This document shows positions 52,101-60,643 of a DNA stretch of 64,000 nt, piece after piece (position 1 is the stretch's first letter; each line of letters begins with the position of its first letter). Position numbers and translations under genes: made by a program. This DNA is from Acidaminococcus hominis (GTDB taxonomy: Bacteria > Bacillota > Negativicutes > Acidaminococcales > Acidaminococcaceae), in NCBI RefSeq assembly GCF_021044795.1, contig NZ_JAJNOP010000010.1, one strand, 5' to 3'. The notes beneath the pieces were generated by a model. It saw only the letters and a program-made list of their open reading frames with translations. It did not search any database and was not told the DNA's origin.

Positions 52101-52812
52101 CAGGATCCGCAAAGCGCATTTTGCAGGTCAGACCATCGGTCTCATCGGCCACCAAAATGCTCAGTATGATGGCATCGGTTTTCAGCTCCCGTTCATTAAA
52201 GCCCATGAGCTGGCCTTCCACCACCACGTTGTTTTCTTCCTCCAGCACCTCCGCCATGGGGCGGGCCGCCTTTTTGATTTTGCGGCCCAGCACCACCCCA
52301 TCTTCCCGGCTGGAAGAGCCGCCCCCCTGGATTGCCCGGAGAGCGGCTTGGTAATCTTCACTAGCAAAAATTTCCTGGTTGGGGTCAAAAGCATTTACCT
52401 CAGGTTCAGGTTCACAGGGAGCCTCTTCCGGCCAGCCTGCGTCCGGTTCTTCCGGCCAGCCTGCGTCCGGTTCTTCCGGCCACCAGGTGGGCGGTTCCTG
52501 GTCCTGGGCCAGATCCCGGTCCTCCTGACAGGGAGGCAGCACCGGGTTCTGGTCGCATTTCACAAAGACCACCTGGCCCACGGAACAGGCGTCCGCCACC
52601 TTATGGCCAACTTCCGCCAGTTCCTGTTCTTCCAGAGGGGTGCATTTTCCTTCGTAAGCAATCTCCCACAGGTTCCGCTGCTCGTATACTTCCACCGTGG
52701 CAGCGGAAATTCGCTGGACACAGGCCAGCTGTTCCGGAGATAGCTCCAGGGAAGAAAGGAAGCTCAAAAAAACCTTTGGATCAGGTATGATTTTATAACA
52801 TTCGGATTGCAT
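49168..52812 (-). CDS. polC: DNA polymerase III PolC-type alpha subunit lacking the inserted exonuclease domain
   Basis: A 1,214-residue Gram-positive replicative polymerase. Order: N-terminal domain, acidic Pro-rich linker with PDAGWPEE repeats (about 112-135), OB fold (about 195-290), PHP domain from 302 (VELHCHTKMSKMDG, AITDHGVVQAFP), and polymerase core (GSRGSVGSSFVATM; catalytic Asp pair in PDIDLNFSG). A zinc finger (CPHC...CPEC) and a C-terminal HhH region complete it. Where PolC normally carries a ~200-residue DnaQ-like exonuclease (DVETTGL), near residue 370, the chain goes straight on to the second PHP part. Usual length is about 1,440. Confidence 0.95.
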   Translation of the reverse strand: MQSECYKIIPDPKVFLSFLSSLELSPEQLACVQRISAATVEVYEQRNLWEIAYEGKCTPLEEQELAEVGHKVADACSVGQVVFVKCDQNPVLPPCQEDRDLAQDQEPPTWWPEEPDAGWPEEPDAGWPEEAPCEPEPEVNAFDPNQEIFASEDYQAALRAIQGGGSSSREDGVVLGRKIKKAARPMAEVLEEENNVVVEGQLMGFNERELKTDAIILSILVADETDGLTCKMRFADPGGKNDLKKNQKECADLKAKLPVGCRVKIQGDVAPDKYENFEIVMLRVKNIMMEPAQKREDKAEVKRVELHCHTKMSKMDGLTPIEELVKTAIRWGHKALAITDHGVVQAFPFAYDAAAGSDLKLIFGLEGYLCHHLEDKKNYHIILLAKNAEGLRNLYRLVSLSHLQYFGGRPKRPRMTKGLLDQYREGLIIGSACAAGEVYRAVLAGADHQELLDIASYYDYLEIQPTGNNNYLIRDERFPEITTVEDLQAINKKILALADELGKLTVATCDVHFLNPEDALARRILQAGIGYPDEEQPPLYLRTTDEMLEEFSYLGKERAYEVVVTNSNKISEQVETFKPVPDRDQLYSPTIPGAKEKVESMSYAKAHELYGPNLPKIVEDRLKLELSSIIGNGFSVLYYIAHLLVKKSNDDGYMVGSRGSVGSSFVATMLDITEVNPLVPHYRCPHCFHTEFFEDGSVGSGFDLPEKACPECGTMMIRDGHNIPFAVFLGFHGDKVPDIDLNFSGEYQPRAHKYTEELFGRDNVFRAGTLGTIADKTAYGYIKKYYESRGEPKRNAFVEGLIPKLAGVKRTTGQHPGGIMVIPRDLDVHYITPVQYPADDENCGTITTHYDYHSINDRLVKLDILGHDDPTMIKMLDTLMGQDGYCKSIPIGDPETMELYLSTKSLGVTPEAIGSEVGTLGVPECGTHFVRQMIADVKPKNFSDLLRISGYSHGTGVWLENAQDLIKEGHPTDETISTRDDIMTYLINKGVEPSIAFSIMETCRKGKAHKNGFSDKQAEALQKANIPDFYIRSCRTVQYLFPKAHAVAYVLSAYRIAYCKVHHPKEFYAAYFSIRAPKFDYAQVHKGEEYMKKFIKDVYAQGNKAKVNDKDTATYMEMCVEMLERGFVFEDVDLYRSDAHKFIVTEKGLLPPLGSIGGIGGVAAEDIVEARKKGEFISQEDLKNRAKISKSNVEVLADLGILEGMPATDQIELF
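52424..52482 (-). repeat. 24-bp tandem repeat inside polC
   Basis: About 2.5 copies of a 24-base unit encode the PDAGWPEE octapeptide repeat in the PolC linker. The two full copies are identical, suggesting recent slippage. Confidence 0.85.
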
Positions 52813-52821
52813 GCCAACCTC

Positions 52822-53502
52822 TTACTTTTCTACCATCGTGACACTCTCCACTTCAGGACGCTTTTTCAGTCCTTCCAGGAGGGCTCCGGCGTCCAGATGC
52901 TTGCCGATTTTCACCGACAGGTTCACCTGAATCACGCTTTTGGCCGGATCGTTTTTGATGCCCAAAATCCGGGTCTTCACATTCCGCTGCTGCAGGTAGT
53001 CCATGACCTCCATCATGCTTTCCGGATGCTTGTCCAGGGTTACCTGGAGTCGGCATTTCAGGGACTTCCCGGCAGGAATTACCTTTTTCTCCAGGCCCCG
53101 GATCATAATCAGGGTGACCAGGGTCAAAAGGGTCACCAGAATGCTGAGATACAGCATCCCGCAGCCCACCGCCAGACCAATGGCTGAAACAATCCACAGG
53201 CTGGCTGCCGTGGTGAGCCCCTTCACCGTCAGGCCCTCATGGAGAATAGTGCCGGCACCCAGAAACCCGATGCCGCTGACCACCTGGGAGGCAATCCGGG
53301 AAGGATCCCGGTACTGGGTATAGCCATCGGCGCCGTAAATGGAGACAATCATCAGAAGGGCCGAACCGGTAGCCACCAGAATGTGGGTACGCAGCCCTGC
53401 CGGCCGGTCCCCTGCACTCCGTTCCAGACCGATGAGCCCGCCCAAAATGGCGGCCACCAGAATCCGCAGCATCAGTCTCAGCACTTGTTCATCCCACAAC
53501 AT
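52822..53502 (-). CDS. MgtC/SapB-family membrane protein
   Basis: A 226-residue protein with about four to five N-terminal transmembrane helices holding the MgtC signature (LGGLIGLERSAGDRPAGLRTH, QVVSGIGFLGAGTI, GLTTAASLWIVSAIGLAVG). A C-terminal ACT-like cytoplasmic domain follows. Family members affect Mg2+ homeostasis or the F-type ATPase. It lies between proS and polC, separated by nine bases from polC. Confidence 0.9.
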   Translation of the reverse strand: MLWDEQVLRLMLRILVAAILGGLIGLERSAGDRPAGLRTHILVATGSALLMIVSIYGADGYTQYRDPSRIASQVVSGIGFLGAGTILHEGLTVKGLTTAASLWIVSAIGLAVGCGMLYLSILVTLLTLVTLIMIRGLEKKVIPAGKSLKCRLQVTLDKHPESMMEVMDYLQQRNVKTRILGIKNDPAKSVIQVNLSVKIGKHLDAGALLEGLKKRPEVESVTMVEK

Positions 53503-53542
53503 GACAATCCCTCCTAACGCCGTTTTACTGCCTAACTGCTTC

Positions 53543-55258
53543 TTATAAAGCCTTTGCCAAGAGAGCCTTGATGGCCTCTACGTAATCCCCTTCCAGGGAG
53601 ATATCCGTCATTTCGCCCGTAGCACGCAGCTTGGCTTCCAGTGCATTTCTCTTTAAGGTCTTGGGACCTACTACAATACGCAGGGGAATCCCAATCAGGT
53701 CGGCATCCTTGAATTTTACCCCAGCCCGTTCGTCCCGGTCATCAATCAGGGTTTCAATGCCGGCAGCATTCAGGGCAGCATACACTTCTTCGGCCTTGCC
53801 GTTGGATTCCGCATCTTGGGTATTCACCGGCAGCACAATTACCTGATAAGGAGCAATGGCTTTGGGCATAATGATGCCGTCCTTGTCGTGGTGCTGTTCG
53901 ATAACAGCAGCCAGGGTCCGGCCTACGCCGATACCGTAGCAACCCATGTACATGGGTTGTTCCTTGCCGTCCGCATCCAGATAGGTGGCGTGCAGGGCGG
54001 CGCTGTATTTGGTGTTCAGCTTGAAGACCTGGCCCACTTCAATGCCCCGGGCTTCCAGCAAGTGGCCGCCGCAGTGGGGGCATTTATCCCCTGCTACCGC
54101 GGTGCTGATATCCGTTACCAGGGTATACACAAAATCCCGGCTGGGTTCTGCGTTTACATAGTGGAGGTCCTTCTGGTTGGCGCCGCAGCAGATGTTGTGC
54201 ATATTCATCACCGTTTGGTCGATGATGATGGTGCATTTATTGGTATCCAGGCCAATGGGGCCCATATAGCCAGGCACAGTGCCGGCTGCCCGAATCATAT
54301 CATCGGGAGCCATTTCCACTTCCGGTACGCCGACCGCATTGGCCACCTTGGTTTCGTTGACAGTTTTGTCACCCCGGACAAAGCACAGGATCAGCTTGCC
54401 CTGTTCAGAGGTAAAGGCCACTGCCTTGACGCTTTTAAGAATGGGCGCCTTTAAGAATTCGCACACAGCTTCAATGGTGTTGCAGCCAGGGGTTTCCCGG
54501 GTTTCCAGGGGCAGCGCTTCTTCTGCAGGAGCTTCCAGGGCAGCACATTCTGCCTTTTCCACGTCCGCAGCATAATCGCAGGTATCGCAGTACACAATGC
54601 CGGCTTCACCACTTTCTGCCAGGCCCATAAATTCGTGGGTGGCATTGCCGCCGATGGCACCGCTGTCTGCTTCCACCGGCCGGTATTCCAGCCCGCAGCG
54701 GGTAAAGATGGCGCTGTAGGCATCGTACATTTTCTGATAAGCCACATCCAGCCCAGCCGGATCGGCATCAAAGGAATAGGCATCTTTCATGATAAATTCC
54801 CGGCTGCGCATCAGGCCAAAACGGGGTCTCTTTTCATCCCGGAATTTGCTTTGGATCTGGTACAGGTTCACCGGCAGCTGGCGGTAGGAACGCAGGTCGT
54901 CCCGCACCAGCGTAGTAATCAGTTCTTCGTGGGTAGGTCCCAGGCAGAATTGACGGCCATGACGGTCTTTGATCCGGAACATTTCTTCGCCGTAGACGGA
55001 CCAGCGGCCGCTTTCTTCCCAGATTTCAGCAGGCTGCAGAATGGGCATCATAATTTCCTGGGCACCCTTTCCGTCCATTTCCTCCCGGATAATGGTTTCA
55101 ATCTTTTTGATGCTTCTCCAGGCCAGGGGCAGGTAGGTATACAAACCGCCGGCAGCCTTGCGCAGATAACCGGCCCGGAGCATCAATTTGTGGCTCTCGA
55201 TAACCGCCTCCGCAGGAACCTCTCTTAAAGTGGGTGCATACAATTGGGAAACGCGCAT
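53543..55258 (-). CDS. proS: Prolyl-tRNA synthetase
   Basis: A 571-residue bacterial-type class II ProRS. Motif 2 (FRDEKRPRFGLMRSREFIMKDAYSF) and motif 3 (GCYGIGVGRTLAAVIEQ) are present. The editing (INS) domain lies between them (residues ~225-400; VEMAPDDMIRAAGTVPGYMGP). It charges tRNA-Pro and clears Ala-tRNA-Pro. It follows ispG after five bases in the conserved order. Confidence 0.97.
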   Translation of the reverse strand: MRVSQLYAPTLREVPAEAVIESHKLMLRAGYLRKAAGGLYTYLPLAWRSIKKIETIIREEMDGKGAQEIMMPILQPAEIWEESGRWSVYGEEMFRIKDRHGRQFCLGPTHEELITTLVRDDLRSYRQLPVNLYQIQSKFRDEKRPRFGLMRSREFIMKDAYSFDADPAGLDVAYQKMYDAYSAIFTRCGLEYRPVEADSGAIGGNATHEFMGLAESGEAGIVYCDTCDYAADVEKAECAALEAPAEEALPLETRETPGCNTIEAVCEFLKAPILKSVKAVAFTSEQGKLILCFVRGDKTVNETKVANAVGVPEVEMAPDDMIRAAGTVPGYMGPIGLDTNKCTIIIDQTVMNMHNICCGANQKDLHYVNAEPSRDFVYTLVTDISTAVAGDKCPHCGGHLLEARGIEVGQVFKLNTKYSAALHATYLDADGKEQPMYMGCYGIGVGRTLAAVIEQHHDKDGIIMPKAIAPYQVIVLPVNTQDAESNGKAEEVYAALNAAGIETLIDDRDERAGVKFKDADLIGIPLRIVVGPKTLKRNALEAKLRATGEMTDISLEGDYVEAIKALLAKAL

Positions 55259-55263
55259 TCTAT

Positions 55264-56331
55264 TTACTTCCTTTCTGCCAATATTTTTTGGATTTCCAGC
55301 ATTAATTGGTCGACCAGTTGGTCTTCCGGAACTTTACGAATAATTTCTCCCTTGCGGAAGATCAGTCCCTCATTCTTGCCTCCGGCAATGCCCACGTCAG
55401 CTTCCCGGGCTTCTCCCGGGCCGTTGACCACGCAGCCCATAACGGCTACGGAAATGGGTTCCTTGATGTCCCGGAGTTTTGCTTCCACCTGGGAGGCCAT
55501 GTTGTCCAGGCACACACTGGTCCGCCCGCAGGTGGGACAGGAAATCAGGGTGGGACCGTACTCCCGAAGGCCCAGGGACTTTAGGATTTCAAAACCGGCG
55601 TCAATTTCCGGCAGCGGGTCCCCGGTAAGGGATACCCTGATGGTATCCCCAATGCCTTCGGCCAAGAGGGTGCCAATCCCCACTGCGGACTTGATGAGCC
55701 CGGTGTGGAGGGTGCCTGCCTCAGTAATTCCCACATGCAGGGGATAATCGCACTCCTGCGCCATCAGCCGATAGGCTTCCAGGGTCAGGGGCACATCGTG
55801 GGCTTTCAGGGAAATCACAATATCCCGGAAGTCCATTTCCTCCAAAATCCGGATATGCCGCCAGGCCGCTTCCACCAACCCTTGGGCAGTAGGATGACCG
55901 TATTTGGCCAGCAGGTCCTTGGGCAGGGAGCCTGCATTCACCCCAATCCGAATGGGTACCCGGTGCTCCTTGGCGGCCTTCACCACCGCTTCTACCCGGT
56001 CCCGGCCCCCAATATTTCCCGGGTTGAGCCGCAGGGCGTCCACCCCGGAATTGATGGCCTCCAGGGCCAGTCTGTAATCAAAATGGATATCTGCCACCAG
56101 GGGAATATGGATTTTTGCCTTGATGGTCTTTAATGCCTTGGCCGCTTCCAGAGTGGGAACGGCACAGCGGATAATTTCACAGCCTGCCGCCGTCAGCTGG
56201 TAAATCTGCTTTACAGTGGCTTCTATATCTTCGGTTTTCGTGTTGGTCATGGACTGGACAGCCACCGGGTAACTGCCGCCGATAGAAACGCTGCCAATCT
56301 GCACCACACGGGCATTTCTGCGTTTTAGCAC
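55264..56331 (-). CDS. ispG: 4-hydroxy-3-methylbut-2-enyl diphosphate synthase
   Basis: A 355-residue [4Fe-4S] enzyme of the MEP isoprenoid pathway. The TIM barrel begins VQSMTNTKTEDIEATV. Cluster ligands are in SCPTCGRTSVCL and GCVVNGPGEA. It sits between rseP and proS, next to the other MEP gene dxr. Confidence 0.97.
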   Translation of the reverse strand: MLKRRNARVVQIGSVSIGGSYPVAVQSMTNTKTEDIEATVKQIYQLTAAGCEIIRCAVPTLEAAKALKTIKAKIHIPLVADIHFDYRLALEAINSGVDALRLNPGNIGGRDRVEAVVKAAKEHRVPIRIGVNAGSLPKDLLAKYGHPTAQGLVEAAWRHIRILEEMDFRDIVISLKAHDVPLTLEAYRLMAQECDYPLHVGITEAGTLHTGLIKSAVGIGTLLAEGIGDTIRVSLTGDPLPEIDAGFEILKSLGLREYGPTLISCPTCGRTSVCLDNMASQVEAKLRDIKEPISVAVMGCVVNGPGEAREADVGIAGGKNEGLIFRKGEIIRKVPEDQLVDQLMLEIQKILAERK

Positions 56332-56344
56332 AGTACGACCTCCT

Positions 56345-57361
56345 TTAGTGAATCAAATCGTGGAGCGTTGCGTAAATGGTCAAAAACAGGATGCAGCCTA
56401 CACCAATCATCTGAATAATACCCTTGGCCCGGGGTGCCAGCGGCTTGCCCCGCAGGCCTTCCACCACAAGGACCAGGAATTGTCCTCCGTCCAGGGCAGG
56501 AATGGGCAGCAGGTTTAAAACCGCCAGATTGATGCTGAGAAACGCCATAAAGCCCAAATAAGGAATGGCGCCCTGGGCAGCTACGTCCCCAGCCATTTGG
56601 GCTACCCCAATAGGTCCGGAAAGCTCTGCCGATACCTTGCGGGTGACCATCAGCTTGATGCCCTGCAGCATTCCCACGGTAATCCGGCTCACTGCCTTCA
56701 CCGCCGTAGAAGCACTTTGTACAAGGCCCAGGTCCTTATGGTTCAGTTTGGGGGTAATACCAATCAGATACCGGTTGGTTTCGCTTTCGTATTGGGGCTT
56801 CAGGGTCAGGTTCTGTACCTTGCCGCCCCGTTCCACCACCAGCTTGCTGGGCACCGGCCCGCTGGCCTGCACCTGCTCACTGATTTCCTTCCACTGGGTA
56901 AGCTTGACGCCATTAATGGACACAATGCGGTCCCCAGGCACGACGCCGGCCTGCTCAGCAGGATACCCGGCCATGGTGGAGCCCACAATGGGCTGGTCCA
57001 CGGGAATATCAATGCCGGAGAGGGCATACATGCCAAAGAAAATCACCACTGGCAGCAGAAAATTCATAAAGGGTCCTGCCAAGATGGTAATCATCCGGGC
57101 CCACAGGGGACGGCTGCCAAAGCCCCGGGGCAAGTCTTCCTCCCCAGGCTCCATACCGGCAATCCGGTTATAGCCCCCGAAAGGAATGATCCGCAGAGAA
57201 TACAGGGTCTCCCCCACCTGACGCTGGTAAAGCAGCGGGCCAAAGCCCACGGAAAACTCCGTCACCAGCATGCCCGTGGCCTTGGCTGCCAAAAAGTGGC
57301 CCAGTTCATGCACGGTAATTAGTACACCAAACAGCACAATGGCTGCCAAAACTGTCAGCAA
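56345..57361 (-). CDS. rseP: Site-2 zinc metalloprotease RseP
   Basis: A 338-residue intramembrane protease. The zinc motif is VHELGHFLAAK at about 18-28, with the third ligand in ALDGGQFLVLV. One PDZ domain lies at about residues 110-200 (PAEQAGVVPGDRIVSING), and there are about four membrane helices. It cleaves membrane-bound anti-sigma factors or signal peptides. It overlaps dxr by seven bases. Confidence 0.95.
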   Translation of the reverse strand: MLTVLAAIVLFGVLITVHELGHFLAAKATGMLVTEFSVGFGPLLYQRQVGETLYSLRIIPFGGYNRIAGMEPGEEDLPRGFGSRPLWARMITILAGPFMNFLLPVVIFFGMYALSGIDIPVDQPIVGSTMAGYPAEQAGVVPGDRIVSINGVKLTQWKEISEQVQASGPVPSKLVVERGGKVQNLTLKPQYESETNRYLIGITPKLNHKDLGLVQSASTAVKAVSRITVGMLQGIKLMVTRKVSAELSGPIGVAQMAGDVAAQGAIPYLGFMAFLSINLAVLNLLPIPALDGGQFLVLVVEGLRGKPLAPRAKGIIQMIGVGCILFLTIYATLHDLIH

Positions 57362-58527
57362 GGGATTCCCTCCCGGCCTTTCCGGGCCACCCAGGCTTCG
57401 GCGGTTTCCCGGGCTTTCCGGTCCGCTTCCACAATGGTTTCATAGGACTGAACCGACTGCTGGGGAGTCTTTTCCAGCACCTGTTCAATCAGGTCGGCGA
57501 TTTCCAGGAAGGAAATCTGCCCCTTCAGGAAAGCAGCTACTGCCACCTCGTTGGCAGCGTTAAAGGCGCAGGGCAGGATGCCCCCGGCCTTCCCTGCCGA
57601 AATGGCAAGGGGCAGAGCCCGAAACACCGTCGTATCCGGCGCTTCAAAGGTCAGGTTCCCGGCCTTCACCAGGTCAAGCTGGTCAAAGGCCACGGGCCAC
57701 CGGTCCGGATAACTCAGAGCATATTGGATGGGCAGCTTCATGTCCGCTGCTCCCAGTTGGGCAATCACAGCCCCGTCGCAGTATTCCACCAGAGAATGGA
57801 CAATGCTTTGGGGATGGATGACCGGCACAATTTTGTCGTAAGCCGTATCAAACAGCCAATGGGCTTCAATCACTTCCAGGCCCTTGTTGGCCAGGGTGGA
57901 GGAATCAATGGTCACCTTGGTGCCCATACTCCAGGTAGGATGGTTCAGACACTGGCTGACCGTGACCTGTTCCAGTTCTTTCCGGCTTTTCCCCCGGAAG
58001 GGTCCGCCGGAAGCCGTCAGGAGAATCCGTTTGATATCCTTATGCTGGTTCCCCTGAAGGGATTGGAAAATGGCGCTGTGCTCACTGTCCACCGGGGTAA
58101 GCCCTACCCCCTGCTGCTTTACCGCAGCCATTACCAGGCTGCCAGCCGCCACCAGGGTTTCCTTGTTGGCCAGGGCAATGTTCTTGCCGGCAGCGATGGC
58201 GGCAAGGGTCGGTTTCAGCCCTGCGTAGCCCACCATGGCCCCCAGCACCGTATCGGCACCGCTGTAGGTAGCCACGGCCATGAGCCCCTCCTGACCTGAG
58301 AGGATTTCCGTTTTGCCCACGTCCAGCTTGGCCAGCTGAGCCGCCGCTTCCGGATCCGTCAGGCAGGCCAGGGCCGGCTGGAACAGGCGAATCTGTTCGG
58401 CCGTTAAAATCACGTTACTATGGGCAGCCAGAGCCACTACTTTCAGGCGCTCAGGATTGGCTGCCACTACCTCCAGGGTCTGGGTTCCAATAGAACCCGT
58501 GGACCCTAAAATTGCAATATTCTTCAT
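57355..58527 (-). CDS. dxr: 1-deoxy-D-xylulose-5-phosphate reductoisomerase
   Basis: A 390-residue NADPH-dependent MEP-pathway enzyme. Rossmann motif AILGSTGSIGTQTLEVV at the start; VDSEHSAIFQ holds metal-binding Asp/Glu residues. TASGGPFRGKS and HPTWSMGTKVTIDSSTLANKG-type sequence are also present. It follows cdsA after twelve bases. Confidence 0.97.
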   Translation of the reverse strand: MKNIAILGSTGSIGTQTLEVVAANPERLKVVALAAHSNVILTAEQIRLFQPALACLTDPEAAAQLAKLDVGKTEILSGQEGLMAVATYSGADTVLGAMVGYAGLKPTLAAIAAGKNIALANKETLVAAGSLVMAAVKQQGVGLTPVDSEHSAIFQSLQGNQHKDIKRILLTASGGPFRGKSRKELEQVTVSQCLNHPTWSMGTKVTIDSSTLANKGLEVIEAHWLFDTAYDKIVPVIHPQSIVHSLVEYCDGAVIAQLGAADMKLPIQYALSYPDRWPVAFDQLDLVKAGNLTFEAPDTTVFRALPLAISAGKAGGILPCAFNAANEVAVAAFLKGQISFLEIADLIEQVLEKTPQQSVQSYETIVEADRKARETAEAWVARKGREGIPC

Positions 58528-58539
58528 AGGCGACTCCTT

Positions 58540-59370
58540 TTACCCTAGCAGCAGCTGGGTAATAAAATAGTAGGCCAAGGGAACGGAGAAAATCAGGCTG
58601 TCGCACCGGTCCAGCACGCCCCCGTGTCCGGGAAAGAAGTTCCCAGAATCCTTGATGCCGCAGGAGCGTTTCAAGATGGATTCCACCAGGTCTCCCAAAG
58701 GAGCGAAAATCCCGATGCCGACGCCCAGTACCAGCATGGGCAGCAGCCCATACCCCAGCCACAGGCAGCCCATGAGCAGCACCGTAGCCACGCAGCCGAT
58801 AAAGCCGCACAGGGCCCCTTCCCGGGTCTTCTTGGGACTGATTTTGGGAGCCAATTTTGTCTTGCCCCAAAGCCGTCCTCCAAAATAGGCAAAGGTATCG
58901 CTGGCCCAGGTGGCAAACATCACCACCCACAAAAGGGCTTCTCCCAGGCTCATGGCGCCCCACACAGGAATGGTATGCACCGGTCCTGTAATTTCCCTCA
59001 GCAGGATAAAATGGGCAAAAGGAAGGCCCAAATAGACCAGGGACATGCAGGTAAGTCCTACCTTCTCCGGCCAATGGCCTTCCTCATAGAAATAAAGACC
59101 TTCCAGCATTACCAAAAGGGAAAACAGGGTCACCAGGGGCAGCAGCAATGCTTTAATTCCCAGGCCGGCCGCCAGTATCAGGAGATCCGTACCCAGGCAG
59201 CCCGTCAGGGCATAGACCTTAAAGCCAGCCGCCTGGAGCATCCGGGCAAATTCCCGCCAGCCCACCAGGCCCAGCAGCAGCACCCCGGCCGCAAAAAACA
59301 AACCACCCATTTTAATCAAAAACAAAGCAATGGGAATGGCCACAATCGCAGTTCGTATTCTTTGTCCCAT
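58540..59370 (-). CDS. cdsA: Phosphatidate cytidylyltransferase
   Basis: A 276-residue integral membrane enzyme making CDP-diacylglycerol. It has several hydrophobic helices and the C-terminal signature SILKRSCGIKDSGNFFPGHGGVLDRCDSLIF-type region (GDLVESILKR, PGHGGVLDR, D for metal). It lies between uppS and dxr. Confidence 0.95.
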   Translation of the reverse strand: MGQRIRTAIVAIPIALFLIKMGGLFFAAGVLLLGLVGWREFARMLQAAGFKVYALTGCLGTDLLILAAGLGIKALLLPLVTLFSLLVMLEGLYFYEEGHWPEKVGLTCMSLVYLGLPFAHFILLREITGPVHTIPVWGAMSLGEALLWVVMFATWASDTFAYFGGRLWGKTKLAPKISPKKTREGALCGFIGCVATVLLMGCLWLGYGLLPMLVLGVGIGIFAPLGDLVESILKRSCGIKDSGNFFPGHGGVLDRCDSLIFSVPLAYYFITQLLLG

Positions 59371-59379
59371 GTTCGCCTC

Positions 59380-60171
59380 TTATGCCTTGGTTAAGCCGCC
59401 AAATCGGCGGTCCCTTTTTTGAAAGCTGCCCACTGCCTCTACCAGCATCTCCTCGGAAAAATCCGGCCAATAGGCAGGAGTCGTCCAAAGTTCAGCATAG
59501 GCAATCTGCCACAGCATAAAATTGCTGACCCGCAGATCTCCCCCCGTCCGGATTAAAAGGTCCGGAGCAGGCAGGCCATGGGTGTTCAAATAGTCTTCAA
59601 CCGTTTTTTCATTTATATCATCCGGCTGGAGGGTACCGTCTTTTACCAGTGCGGCAATTTCCCGCACAGCGCTGACGATTTCCCGCTGCCCGCCGTAATT
59701 GATTGCAATATTCAAGATGATGCCCGTATTGTTCTTGGTCACTTCCAGGGCATGATCCATTTTTTCCAGCACCACCGGCGGCAAGCCTTCACGGCTTCCC
59801 ATAAAACGAATCCGCACGTTGTAGCGATGGAACTCCTCCAGTTCAATGGTCAGATACCGGCTGAGCAGCTCCATAATGAAGCGAACCTCCGTAACCGGCC
59901 GTTTCCAATTTTCCGTGGAAAAGGCATACACACTTAAAATCTCAATGCCCAGCTTATCGGCAAATTTTACAATTTTGCGCAGGGTCTTGGCCCCTGCCGC
60001 ATGGCCGAAGGTACGGGGCTGGCCTTGGGCTTTGGCCCATCTGCCATTGCCATCCATGATGATGGCTACATGCCGGGGGATTCTTTTTCCGTCCAGCTTG
60101 GACAGGTCTACAGACCCGTAGTCGGGCAGTTCCGGCAGAGTATTCGTTTTTCCGAAGAATTTTTTCAGCAT
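59380..60171 (-). CDS. uppS: Undecaprenyl diphosphate synthase
   Basis: A 263-residue cis-prenyltransferase producing the lipid carrier for cell-wall synthesis. Signature motifs are HVAIIMDGNGRWAKAQGQPR (catalytic Asp), YAFSTENWKRP and LIRTGGDLRVSNFMLWQ. The ATG at 60171 (MLKKFFGK) is preferred over a longer frame that crosses the upstream terminator. Confidence 0.96.
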   Translation of the reverse strand: MLKKFFGKTNTLPELPDYGSVDLSKLDGKRIPRHVAIIMDGNGRWAKAQGQPRTFGHAAGAKTLRKIVKFADKLGIEILSVYAFSTENWKRPVTEVRFIMELLSRYLTIELEEFHRYNVRIRFMGSREGLPPVVLEKMDHALEVTKNNTGIILNIAINYGGQREIVSAVREIAALVKDGTLQPDDINEKTVEDYLNTHGLPAPDLLIRTGGDLRVSNFMLWQIAYAELWTTPAYWPDFSEEMLVEAVGSFQKRDRRFGGLTKA

Positions 60172-60183
60172 ACCGTTTCCCCC

Positions 60184-60225
60184 TATAAAAAAATTTGCGC
60201 AGCCTGCATAACGCGGGCTGCGCAA
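60184..60225 (-). terminator. Terminator after ferredoxin gene
   Basis: TTGCGCAGCC and GGCTGCGCAA form a 10-bp perfect stem followed by an A and about seven T on the minus strand. It separates the pyrH-frr unit from uppS. Confidence 0.9.
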
Positions 60226-60237
60226 TCCGCTATCAGC

Positions 60238-60411
60238 TTATTCAGCAGAAATAGCGCCTACCGGGCAAGCGCCGGTGCAAGCATCGCAGTCGATGCAGCT
60301 AGCTTCATCAACTTTATACTTGCCGTTGTCTTCAGAAATTGCACCAACGGGGCAAGTTCCTGCGCAGGAACCGCAACCGATGCAATCGTCTTGGTTAATC
60401 TTGTGTGCCAT
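60238..60411 (-). CDS. 2[4Fe-4S] ferredoxin
   Basis: A 57-residue clostridial-type ferredoxin with two CxxCxxCxxxCP motifs (CIGCGSCAGTCP and CIDCDACTGACP), each binding one [4Fe-4S] cluster. It is a low-potential electron carrier for fermentative enzymes. The ATG at 60411 follows GGGAGG by ten bases. Its start overlaps the end of the upstream small gene. Confidence 0.96.
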   Translation of the reverse strand: MAHKINQDDCIGCGSCAGTCPVGAISEDNGKYKVDEASCIDCDACTGACPVGAISAE

Positions 60412-60643
60412 CTTGAGTACACCTCCCTTCAAATTTGCAACCAACAATTAATTGTAATGTATGGTCAGACAGTATGCACTGCTTCAACACATAAGCGTGA
60501 TCATCCTGCCAGACTTGCGAAGCACGGTGAAAATAGGGCTCTGCCCGCACCACCTGTACCTGCCAGCCCTGCTGCTCCAAAACCTCCAGAGCATACGGGA
60601 GAGGACGGGCCAGAAGATCCGGGACTTCCTTGGAGAGTTCCAT
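60395..60643 (-). CDS. Small protein of unknown function after frr
   Basis: An ~82-residue protein (MELSKEVPDLLARPLPYALEVLEQQ, then GWQVQVVRAEP and HTLQLIVGCKF). Its pattern, a P-L-x-x-AL-x-x-LE-x-x-G motif followed by a strand-rich half, is faintly PASTA-like. The start overlaps the frr stop (TGATG), so it is translationally coupled. No function can be assigned. Confidence 0.7.
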   Translation of the reverse strand: MELSKEVPDLLARPLPYALEVLEQQGWQVQVVRAEPYFHRASQVWQDDHAYVLKQCILSDHTLQLIVGCKFEGRCTQDGTQD

